A DNA stretch of 7,394 nucleotides from Candidatus Colwellbacteria bacterium RIFCSPLOWO2_01_FULL_48_10 (GCA_001817755.1 MHIY01000007.1:9636-17029); one strand, 5' to 3'. Shown: positions 1 through 5,365, counted from the first letter of the stretch. Notes: generated by a model from the sequence alone, not told the origin. Program-made: numbers and translations.

Positions 1-448
1 CTTTTACATCTCGGTTCTGCATCATGAATTCGAGTTGTTTCTTCATGATCCTCCTGAATTTCATTCTCTTCTCGATATCCCAAGCGATATTCTGGGCAAC
101 AACAGCGGCTGCAATCTCGGTCCTTTTAAGCTCCTCGACGTTCAAACTTAGAGCCACTTTGGCGCCAACGGCCTTCTCAAGGATCTTGGTAAGATCCTCA
201 ATACCTTTGCCGCCACGGCCAATTATGAGCCCCGGCCGGCTGGCCTTAATGAACACCTTGTATTTTTCGGCGGTACGCTCGATCTCGATTCTCGCGATAC
301 CAGCAAGGCCGATCTTTTCCATAATAATACGCCTGACTGCCTCGTCCTGCTTAAGCCACTCCCCCATGTTCTTCGAAGTGAACCAACGGGAATCCCAGGT
401 TTTGTTTATACCGAGCCTAAAAAGATGTGGATTTACTTTACGTGCCAT
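1..448 (-). CDS. rpsC: 30S ribosomal protein S3, N-terminal part (3' end beyond window)
   Basis: S3 sits in the head of the 30S subunit at the mRNA entry site and helps unwind incoming mRNA. The 149 codons seen start with the family N-terminus (MARKVNPHLFRLG) and include the type-II KH domain with its nucleic-acid-binding loop IIGRGGKGIE at about residues 75-84. The segment breaks off in MMQNRDVKG, where the C-terminal S3 domain normally begins, so roughly the last third of the protein is outside the window. The ATG lies 4 bases after the rplV stop, which suggests translational coupling. No Shine-Dalgarno motif precedes it, only an AT-rich stretch (tatataaaaaa). The identification rests on recognised family sequence and on the canonical position after rplV. 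Confidence 0.97.
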   Translation of the reverse strand, partial: MARKVNPHLFRLGINKTWDSRWFTSKNMGEWLKQDEAVRRIIMEKIGLAGIARIEIERTAEKYKVFIKASRPGLIIGRGGKGIEDLTKILEKAVGAKVALSLNVEELKRTEIAAAVVAQNIAWDIEKRMKFRRIMKKQLEFMMQNRDVK

Positions 449-452
449 TTTT

Positions 453-959
453 TTATATAGATTTTCTATTGAAAACTTGTCTCAAGAAGCCTTTCTTTGC
501 CTTTGTTTTCGATTGTTCTTGCGCGCCTTTAATCGGTTCTTTTTCTTTAACACCGGGCTTGGCAGCCTTTTCGGCCCTGACTTTCTTGGGTTTTTCGTGG
601 ACGGTATAAGACGGCATTTTAAGCGAAGAGGATTCTTCGAGCGCCACCATGACGTGGCAGAACTTCTTCTGCAATTCAGAAGCAGAGCCCCTGGCCCTTG
701 GAAGATAGCGCTTCAGCATCATCCCCTGATTCACGGTGATGGTTTTTATCAAAAGCTTTTTGGGGTCCATGCCAAGATTCTTAGCGTTTGCTACGGCCGA
801 CATGATCATTTTAGCGATAACGCCCGCGCTTCTAAGATTCGTAACTTGGAGCTGAGCCAGGGCGGCGACAACCGGCATGCCGCGCAAAACATCGCAAAGC
901 AGGCGCACCTTCCTCGGCGCGATCTTAAGATTTTTGATTTTTGCGATTGCTTGTTTCAT
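453..959 (-). CDS. rplV: 50S ribosomal protein L22 with long basic C-terminal tail
   Basis: L22 binds 23S rRNA near the exit tunnel, where its long beta-hairpin lines the constriction and contacts nascent chains. The family fold occupies about residues 1-110. IAPRKVRLLCDVLRG (13-27) is the conserved N-terminal helix region, and YLPRARGSASELQKK (85-99) is the start of the tunnel hairpin. Residues about 110-168 form an extra tail rich in Lys, Glu and Ala that is predicted to be disordered. The usual bacterial length is about 110 residues, against 168 here. The ATG is preceded directly by an intergenic repeat (gcgaacactgtt-ATG) with no Shine-Dalgarno motif. The stop is 4 bases before rpsC. No alternative start agrees with the family N-terminus. 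Confidence 0.96.
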   Translation of the reverse strand: MKQAIAKIKNLKIAPRKVRLLCDVLRGMPVVAALAQLQVTNLRSAGVIAKMIMSAVANAKNLGMDPKKLLIKTITVNQGMMLKRYLPRARGSASELQKKFCHVMVALEESSSLKMPSYTVHEKPKKVRAEKAAKPGVKEKEPIKGAQEQSKTKAKKGFLRQVFNRKSI

Positions 960-1076
960 AACAGTGTTCGCTAATAATGCTAATTTAGGCGAATAACGCT
1001 AATTGGTTATCGGCATCGTTCGACTTTTGATTATTCGCATTATTTGTTTTCATATTCGTATTATTCGCGATTACTC
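960..1076. repeat. Intergenic repeat copy 1, between rpsS stop and rplV start
   Basis: The whole 117-base gap between rpsS and rplV is one copy of an AT-rich repeat that recurs at 1410-1526 with 7 mismatches and no gaps. It is made of short units such as attcgcattatt and gctaataatgc in both orientations, for example gcgaataatacgaat against attagcgttattcgc on the minus strand, so it could form imperfect stem structures. On the coding strand the rplV-proximal part contains two units about 20 bases apart (AATTAGCGTTATTCGCC, then AATTAGCATTATTAGCG). It takes the place where a ribosome-binding site would be expected. Mobile element, RNA fold and cis-regulator are all possible roles. Confidence 0.9.
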
Positions 1077-1409
1077 TTATTTCTTGGCAGTAGGGGCGGC
1101 GACAGGTGCAGCTGCGGGAGCGGCGTTTGCGGCAGCCTCAAGGTCTTTCTGCATCTTGCCGCCATGCTTAATGAACTTCCTGGTTGGAGAAAATTCTCCA
1201 AGCTTGTGGCCGACCATTTCTTCGCTGACAAATACGTCGATAAAATTCTTGCCGTTGTGCACGCCAAAAGTATACCCGACCATTTCTGGAGATATAGCCG
1301 AGTCGCGAGACCATGTTTTTATCATTGTCTTCGCGCCGCCCTTAAGAGCCGCAACTTTCTTGATAAGTCTAGGGTCTATGTATGGTCCTTTTTTTGAACT
1401 TCTGCTCAT
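1077..1409 (-). CDS. rpsS: 30S ribosomal protein S19 with Ala/Pro-rich C-terminal tail
   Basis: S19 lies in the 30S head with S13 and contributes to inter-subunit bridges near the A-site tRNA. The protein starts with the family signature MSRSSKKGPYID. It carries KTWSRDSAISPEMVG at 31-45 and the hallmark GHKLGEFSPTR at 67-77, so the start is secure. At 110 residues it is longer than the usual 90 or so. Residues after about 90 form an Ala/Pro tail (EAAANAAPAAAPVAAPTAKK) that is likely disordered. Near-identical repeat copies abut both ends of the gene (960-1076 and 1410-1526). The region before the ATG reads gcgaacactatt, with no Shine-Dalgarno motif. Confidence 0.97.
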   Translation of the reverse strand: MSRSSKKGPYIDPRLIKKVAALKGGAKTMIKTWSRDSAISPEMVGYTFGVHNGKNFIDVFVSEEMVGHKLGEFSPTRKFIKHGGKMQKDLEAAANAAPAAAPVAAPTAKK

Positions 1410-1526
1410 AATAGTGTTCGCTAATAATGCTAATTTAAGCCAATAACGCTAATTGGTTATTTGCATTGTTCGACTTTTGATCATTCGCATTATTTGTTTT
1501 CATATTCGTATTATTCGCGATTACTC
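1410..1526. repeat. Intergenic repeat copy 2, between rplB stop and rpsS start
   Basis: This 117-base copy fills the entire rplB-rpsS gap and aligns without indels to 960-1076. It differs at 7 positions, three of them clustered near 1461-1466. Identity continues a few bases past the gap through the upstream gene's stop codon (ttactcttattt on the plus strand). The internal layout is the same as in copy 1: gtgttcgctaataatgc next to the start codon and attattcgcgattactc next to the upstream stop. Confidence 0.9.
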
Positions 1527-2363
1527 TTATTTTCTGTTCTTTTTAACGCGCCTTGAAACTATAAATTTGCCAGAAAGCTTCCTTCTATTCCTGGTCTTCC
1601 TGCCGCCGGTAATCTTACCCCACATGGTCTTGGGTTTCTTGGTACCCCTTGGCTGACGGCCCTCGCCTCCTCCGTACGGGTGGTCAACAGGGTTCATGAC
1701 GCTGCCTCTTACGGTCGGTCTTATGCCCATCATGCGCGATCTCCCAGCCTTGCCGATTATCACAAGGTTATTGTCGGGGTTTGAAACCTGGCCAACCGAA
1801 GCATAGTTGCCCCAAAGGACCTTCCTAACCTCGCTTGATGGAAATCTAAGATGCGTGTAACCCGCTTCGTGGGCGGAAACCTGAGCCTGACTGCCTGCGC
1901 TTCTCACTATCTGGCCTCCGCGGCCAGGGCTGAGCTCGATGTTGTGGACAAAAGTACCGACGTGGATGTTCTTGAGAGGCAAACGGTTGCCGGTCTTAAC
2001 CGGAACTGACTCGGAAGTCATAACGTCGTCGCCAACCTTAATGCCATGCGGAGCGATATGGTAACGCCTGTCGCCGTCCTTATAGACGACTCGCATTATG
2101 AAACACGTCCTGTTAGGATCGTATTCAAGAGCCTCAACGCTACCAGGAATATTAACCTTGTTCTGCTTGAAATCTACACGGCGGTACATCTGCTTCACGC
2201 CGCCGCCCTGGTGACGCACGGTTATCCTGCCCTGCTGGTTGCGGCCAGAGTTCTTGTTTATCTTGATGGTCGCAGACTTCATCGGCTTCACTTTCGAGAG
2301 AACCGAAAAATCCACCGATGTCATGTGCCTGCGCTGCGCCGTATATGGTCCGTATTTCTTCAT
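1527..2363 (-). CDS. rplB: 50S ribosomal protein L2
   Basis: L2 is a primary 23S rRNA-binding protein needed for subunit association and for assembly of the peptidyl transferase centre. The 278 residues match the usual length of about 275. NQQGRITVRHQGGG at 42-55 lies in the N-terminal OB-fold region, YDPNR at 81-85 follows, and the C-terminal signature runs from NPVDHP (224-229) through GGGEGRQPRGTKKP. His228 corresponds to the PTC-proximal His229 of E. coli L2. The residue two further on, usually His, is Tyr230 here. The N-terminus MKKYGPYTAQRRH aligns with the family start, so the ATG at 2363 is preferred. No Shine-Dalgarno motif is visible (cataagttaattatt-ATG). Confidence 0.98.
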   Translation of the reverse strand: MKKYGPYTAQRRHMTSVDFSVLSKVKPMKSATIKINKNSGRNQQGRITVRHQGGGVKQMYRRVDFKQNKVNIPGSVEALEYDPNRTCFIMRVVYKDGDRRYHIAPHGIKVGDDVMTSESVPVKTGNRLPLKNIHVGTFVHNIELSPGRGGQIVRSAGSQAQVSAHEAGYTHLRFPSSEVRKVLWGNYASVGQVSNPDNNLVIIGKAGRSRMMGIRPTVRGSVMNPVDHPYGGGEGRQPRGTKKPKTMWGKITGGRKTRNRRKLSGKFIVSRRVKKNRK

Positions 2364-2370
2364 AATAATT

Positions 2371-2454
2371 AACTTATGACTGATAACATATAACCGATAA
2401 CTAAACCTGAATCAATCTTGCCGGCCTTCATGCTTTTGTTATTAGTCATTGGTT
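2371..2454. repeat. Inverted repeat in the rplW-rplB spacer
   Basis: The 114-base spacer 2364-2477 contains two arms, 2371-2387 (aacttatgactgataac) and 2438-2454 (gttattagtcattggtt). The second is the reverse complement of the first at 14 of 17 positions, with about 50 bases between them. More TAAC/GTTA words lie around them, and a GC-rich spot with ccggcc sits in the loop. The sequence differs from the ATTCGC-type repeats in the neighbouring gaps. No terminator-like T-run follows on the coding strand, so it is recorded as a repeat or fold and not a transcription stop. Confidence 0.5.
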
Positions 2455-2477
2455 ATTAGTTGATTTGTTGTTTTTGT

Positions 2478-2735
2478 CTAGTGGGCGATTGTATCAATGG
2501 TCTCACCTTTCTTTAGGGTTACAATAGCTTTTTTCATATTCTTATCACCGTTGGTTATCCGGACAATGTTGATCTTAACGACATGCACTTTATATATGGA
2601 CTCAACCGCTTCCTTGATCTGATGGCTCTTGGCTTTCATGTCAACGAGAAAAACATACTTCCCCAAAGCGGACATATCGGTAGACTTTTCACTCACCCAC
2701 GGCTTTTTAATTATCAAACTATTTAACTGTCTCAT
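2478..2735 (-). CDS. rplW: 50S ribosomal protein L23, short tunnel loop
   Basis: L23 sits at the exit-tunnel mouth and is the docking site for trigger factor and SRP. The 85 residues show the family pattern: IIKKPWVSEKSTDM near the N-terminus, YVFLVDMKAKSHQIKEAV in the middle, and MKKAIVTLKKGE near the end. Compared with E. coli L23 from memory, the segment between the last two blocks is about 10 residues shorter, which trims the loop that projects into the tunnel. A start 19 codons further upstream is open, but its residues do not look like L23 and would overlap rplD deeply. MRQLNSLIIKKP is chosen, leaving a 17-base overlap with the rplD end and implying coupled translation. Confidence 0.95.
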   Translation of the reverse strand: MRQLNSLIIKKPWVSEKSTDMSALGKYVFLVDMKAKSHQIKEAVESIYKVHVVKINIVRITNGDKNMKKAIVTLKKGETIDTIAH

Positions 2736-3387
2736 TGTTGATATTGTATGTTTTTGCAATAGCTTCCACTGCACCTTTGTCGACAAGTACATGTTTGTAC
2801 TTCAATAAATCATAGACATTTAAAGACTTAGGCCCCAAGCTTTTAACTTTGGGGATGTTTCTCGCCGCCTTGTAAATCGAACGGTTCTCTAAAGCAGGAA
2901 TCATAAGAACGCTTAAGGTCGATTTTTTTACGCCTGAGACTTTGCCGGTAAACGCCTTCAGGAATGAAAAAACTTCCTTGGTCTTGGACGTTTCAAGAGC
3001 TAGGGATTCGACGATCATTATATCGCCGTCGTTCAGCTTCCTAGACATAAGGCTGAAAAGAGCTGCTTGGCGCATTTTCTTGTTGATCTTCACGGAAAAA
3101 TCGCGCGTCTTTGACGGACCATGAGCAACACCGCCTCCTCTGAAGATAGGCGACCTGATGGAGCCATGCCTCGCCCGGCCAGTGTGCTTCTGCGCGTAAG
3201 GTTTCTTGCCGCCTCCTTTCACCTCATCCCGGCCCTTGCTGTGAGCGACGTTTTCGCGAGAATTAGCTGTCTGGGCCAGTAATGCCTGGTGCACCAATTG
3301 GGGCGACCACTTGCGGGCAAAAATCCTGTTCGGCAGTTCAACTGTCCCGATTTTTTCTGCTTTCTTGTTGTAGAGATCGGCTTTCAT
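2719..3387 (-). CDS. rplD: 50S ribosomal protein L4
   Basis: L4 binds 23S rRNA domain I, and an extended loop reaches the exit-tunnel constriction. In E. coli it also represses its own S10 operon; nothing here shows that this control is kept. The 222 residues have the family plan. KGRDEVKGGGKKPYAQKHTG and RARHGSIRSPIFRGGG (51-86) form the tunnel loop, and KMRQAALFSLMSRKLNDG (104-121) starts the globular C-terminal part. The reading frame stays open upstream to 3510, but that part is a shadow of rplC. The ATG at 3387 gives the typical L4 start (MKADLYNKKAEKIGTVELP) and follows the rplC stop after a single base (TAA-C-ATG), so coupling is very likely. Confidence 0.97.
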   Translation of the reverse strand: MKADLYNKKAEKIGTVELPNRIFARKWSPQLVHQALLAQTANSRENVAHSKGRDEVKGGGKKPYAQKHTGRARHGSIRSPIFRGGGVAHGPSKTRDFSVKINKKMRQAALFSLMSRKLNDGDIMIVESLALETSKTKEVFSFLKAFTGKVSGVKKSTLSVLMIPALENRSIYKAARNIPKVKSLGPKSLNVYDLLKYKHVLVDKGAVEAIAKTYNINNETVK

Positions 3388-3388
3388 G

Positions 3389-3811
3389 TTATTGGCGTAT
3401 TTTAATAATTCTGCCTCTCCAGCCAGGAATTGCGCCCTTAATGGCCGCTTTGGTCTGAGCTTCGTCAATCTCGACAAGTTCCAAATTCTTAACAGTAACT
3501 GTATCAACACCCATGTGTCCGGCCATGCGGCGACCTGGTAAAACTCTCTGCGGGGTGGTGTTGCCTATTGAACCTGGAGCGCGCTGGCGGTTCTTCTGGC
3601 CGTGGGTAGCCGGTCCGCCGCCGAAACCATGGCGCTTAACAACACCCTGGAAACCCTTGCCCTTCGAAGTGCCGGTAACCTTAAGAATATCCCCCACTTT
3701 AAGGATTGCGCCTTCGGGCTTTTCTAAAATCTGAACATAAGTAACAGGCACGACTTTGTCGTTTTTAAATATCTGGCTCATCGTCAACTTTTTCGCCTTA
3801 ATATAATTCAT
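3389..3811 (-). CDS. rplC: 50S ribosomal protein L3, unusually short (140 residues)
   Basis: L3 is an early assembly protein whose extended finger approaches the peptidyl transferase centre. The start matches the family (MNYIKAKKLTMSQIF, then VVPVTYVQ at 20-27). TGTSKGKGFQGVVKRHGF (46-63), PATHGQKNRQRAPGSIG and GRRMAGHMG cover the finger and the conserved core. Bacterial L3 is usually about 200-210 residues. Between VVPVT and TGTSKGKGF this protein has about 64 fewer residues than E. coli L3, so most of the beta-barrel insert is absent while the frame is intact. Upstream codons to 3886 are open but are translated repeat DNA, so the ATG at 3811 is chosen. No Shine-Dalgarno motif is present (gcgaacactctt-ATG). 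Confidence 0.95.
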   Translation of the reverse strand: MNYIKAKKLTMSQIFKNDKVVPVTYVQILEKPEGAILKVGDILKVTGTSKGKGFQGVVKRHGFGGGPATHGQKNRQRAPGSIGNTTPQRVLPGRRMAGHMGVDTVTVKNLELVEIDEAQTKAAIKGAIPGWRGRIIKIRQ

Positions 3812-3932
3812 AAGAGTGTTCGCTAATAATGCGAATTTAGGCAAATAATGCGAATTGATTATATGTCTCGGCTGGCCTTTGTACATTCATTCGCATTATT
3901 ACTTTTATTAGCATTGTTCGCGATTACTACAA
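3812..3932. repeat. Intergenic repeat copy 3 (diverged), upstream of rplC
   Basis: The first 51 bases (3812-3862) align with 960-1010 at 45 of 51 positions, including gtgttcgctaataatgc next to the start codon. The far end (about 3886-3929) again carries attcgcattatt and gttcgcgattact, as in copies 1 and 2. The middle, 3863-3885, is unrelated to the other copies and is more GC-rich. So the copy keeps both outer parts but has a replaced centre, and a TATAAT box lies at the junction. Confidence 0.8.
3858..3885 (-). promoter_or_regulatory. Candidate rplC promoter inside repeat copy 3
   Basis: On the minus strand TGTACA (3880-3885; 4 of 6 to TTGACA) is followed after 16 bases by a perfect TATAAT (3858-3863). 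Initiation would fall near 3851, giving a leader of about 40 bases made entirely of repeat sequence. At the matching place the other two copies read GATAAC and AATAAC, so the -10 box is specific to this copy. It lies downstream of the last terminator, so it could drive rplC through rpsC without read-through. Confidence 0.45.
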
Positions 3933-3933
3933 G

Positions 3934-3955
3934 AAAAGCCCCGCAAGGGGCTCTT
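3934..3955 (-). terminator. Rho-independent terminator ahead of rplC
   Basis: On the minus strand AGCCCC-TTGC-GGGGCT forms a perfect 6-bp stem followed by TTTTCTTG. The stem may extend by a few weaker pairs into the T-run. It lies about 110 bases after the stop of the PEGW-repeat gene and before rplC. It ends that gene's transcript or acts as an attenuator for transcripts entering rplC. Confidence 0.8.
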
Positions 3956-3987
3956 AACCGCTTCCGAAGATTTTCTCAAGTGAATAT

Positions 3988-4016
3988 ATCCTATATGAGG
4001 TCTAATTTTATGTCAA
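3988..4016 (-). promoter_or_regulatory. Candidate promoter upstream of the rplC-side terminator
   Basis: On the minus strand a perfect TTGACA (4011-4016) precedes TAGGAT (3988-3993; 4 of 6 to TATAAT) with a 17-base spacer. A transcript from here would start near 3981 and meet the terminator at 3934-3955 almost at once. It would therefore give either an RNA of about 50 bases or a leader-attenuated rplC message. The -35 is strong and the -10 only fair. Confidence 0.4.
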
Positions 4017-4066
4017 CCACCGTTAGCTGCATGAACCGTTCCGCTTCCATTTAGCGGGGCTTGCGC

Positions 4067-4852
4067 TCATCTCGCTGACCTCTGTAATTTGGAAGTGAAT
4101 TTCGCCTCTCTTTCTATAAAGATGTCTCTAACTTTTTTAACTAAATCGGGGTGATAATATTCTATAAGCGAACCTCCAAGCCCCATAAAATTTTGAAACC
4201 ATTCTGGATGTTCGTTTCTGAAGGATCCGACCGCATCAGTCAAATCTTTGCTCTTGCGAGGACGAAGTCGGCTTGCAAAAATAATTTTTGATAGATCAGT
4301 CTTATGGACCCACCCTTCCGGCGGTGATTCATACTTATCCTTTTCTTCAAACGCCTGTTCAATCTTGGCCACCAAAACTGGCGAAAAGTATTCTATGGTT
4401 TTTCCACCCTTGTTGACAGCAAAACGCCCCTCTTCGGGATTTTTATCCAATAAATCCATGGCCGTGATTCTCAAGTTGTCGTAATTTCGTCTTAATTTAA
4501 GATGAATCTGTCCCATATTCAGCCAGCCTTCGGGTGCGCCGCGTGATTCAAGTTCCTTCTTCACCAGCTCGATAAGTTCTGGAGAATAATGTCTACCCCA
4601 GACGCCTTTTGATGATAAGAATACCCCTGTCATTTCTGGATGGGAATCCAAATATTTGCCGGCGATCTTACTAAACGTCTTATCGCCAAAACCAAATCTT
4701 TTTATCAGACCCCACATGGTCATCCATCCTTCCGGTGGTGATTCTTTGCCATCTTTTTCTTTATTCTCAACGGATTCTTTAACGAAACTCGATCTCACTT
4801 CGGGCTCTGGCCTAAAATCAGCCGATTCTGGCATCTCTCCAAATCTTTCCAT
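4067..4852 (-). CDS. PEGW-repeat protein, three tandem helix-turn-helix-like units; function unknown
   Basis: The 261-residue protein is not a ribosomal protein and has no signal peptide or membrane segment. After an acidic, probably disordered start (1-38) come three units of about 65-75 residues: 39-105, 106-175 and 177-250. Each opens with PEGW (40-43, 107-110, 178-181). In units 1 and 2 the next part resembles a helix-turn-helix (MTMWGLIKRFGFGDKTFSKI in unit 1). A conserved (H/N)PE comes next, and each unit closes with Y(S/H)P-x-L and a charged helix (HYSPELIELV, YFSPVLVAKI, EYYHPDLVKK). The tail is basic. DNA or RNA binding is inferred from this pattern only. The gene stands between two terminators inside the S10 cluster. 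AGGA lies about 10 bases before the ATG, one of the few Shine-Dalgarno-like sites here; no clear promoter was found. Confidence 0.88.
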   Translation of the reverse strand: MERFGEMPESADFRPEPEVRSSFVKESVENKEKDGKESPPEGWMTMWGLIKRFGFGDKTFSKIAGKYLDSHPEMTGVFLSSKGVWGRHYSPELIELVKKELESRGAPEGWLNMGQIHLKLRRNYDNLRITAMDLLDKNPEEGRFAVNKGGKTIEYFSPVLVAKIEQAFEEKDKYESPPEGWVHKTDLSKIIFASRLRPRKSKDLTDAVGSFRNEHPEWFQNFMGLGGSLIEYYHPDLVKKVRDIFIEREAKFTSKLQRSAR

Positions 4853-4968
4853 GTTCTAATCCTAAACTAATTTTATCGAATCTCAAACATCTCTACGGAT
4901 TCCTATGGGAATAGAGTTGTCTATCTCAACGGTCGTTGCATTAGAGGTAACATTTTTAAATTTTATAC

Positions 4969-4992
4969 AAAAGAAAAGCCGCCCTTGGGCGG
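4969..4992 (-). terminator. Rho-independent terminator after the small basic gene
   Basis: On the minus strand CCGCCC-AA-GGGCGG (effectively a 5-bp stem with a CAAG tetraloop) is followed by CTTTTCTTTT. It begins 5 bases after the stop of the gene ending at 4998, so it closes that gene's transcript. The following 116 bases (4853-4968) hold only the PEGW gene's leader. A TATAAA word at about 4962-4967 lacks a matching -35. Confidence 0.85.
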
Positions 4993-4997
4993 TTGGA

Positions 4998-5342
4998 TCA
5001 TGCGGCCTTTTTGCGGCCGGACTTCTTGCGGGGAGCCTTTTGCCTCACGCGCTTGCGCGCCTTGCGCTGTTGGACTTCGAATTGCGATTCGAAAATCCCG
5101 CACATGCAACGTCTTTCGCAGCGGCATGGACCTCCGAGAAGTGACCTTGAGTGAGGTCTGATGAAGTGGTGACTCCCTCGTGCGCATGCGCGAGCTCTCG
5201 CGCGGGCGATGAGGATCCGCATGTCCCCGTCACTGATGGAGTACGCCTCCAATCCCATGATCTTCATGCTCTTCTTCCATCCTCCGTCTGGTAACGGCTT
5301 TTCTCCGGCCGAAACACCTTTCTTGCGAGACTTTTGTGGCAT
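4998..5342 (-). CDS. Small, very basic Arg/Lys- and Cys-rich protein; unknown
   Basis: I do not recognise this 114-residue protein. It starts MPQKSRKKGVSAGEKPLPDG and contains an Arg-Ala run (ARARARACARG, about 46-56). A four-cysteine cluster C-x-C-x3-C-x-C at 73-81 could bind a metal. It ends in a Lys/Arg tail (KARKRVRQKAPRKKSGRKKA), like histone-type or nucleic-acid-binding tails. A GTG start at 5375 is open, but it lies inside the likely promoter region, so the ATG at 5342 is preferred. Lys AAG and Arg CGC codons dominate the tail and a terminator follows the stop at once, which supports the frame. The GC-rich palindromic middle leaves a frameshift or chance extension possible. Confidence 0.6.
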   Translation of the reverse strand: MPQKSRKKGVSAGEKPLPDGGWKKSMKIMGLEAYSISDGDMRILIARARARACARGSHHFIRPHSRSLLGGPCRCERRCMCGIFESQFEVQQRKARKRVRQKAPRKKSGRKKAA

Positions 5343-5365
5343 AGGGTCACCAAGGGACTGAAAAT

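Noticed and set aside
24..974. Long plus-strand open frame of 316 codons
   Set aside because: It lies antisense to rpsC and rplV, both firmly identified. Its composition is that of a reverse-frame shadow.
960..1526. CRISPR array
   Set aside because: The two repeat copies are 117 bases long and separated by a whole gene (rpsS). Their short internal units are irregular and in both orientations, with no uniform spacers.
2719..3510. Longer rplD start at 3510
   Set aside because: The extra 41 codons overlap the conserved rplC end in another frame, and the L4 family start is at 3387.
3389..3886. Longer rplC start at 3886
   Set aside because: The extra 25 residues come from repeat DNA and precede the family-typical L3 N-terminus at 3811. 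The longer start also lies upstream of the TATAAT promoter candidate.
3991..4050. 19-codon minus-strand frame (MEAERFMQLTVVDIKLDLI) as a leader peptide
   Set aside because: It is too short to separate from chance, has no ribosome-binding site, and overlaps the promoter candidate at 3988-4016. No runs of regulatory codons are visible.
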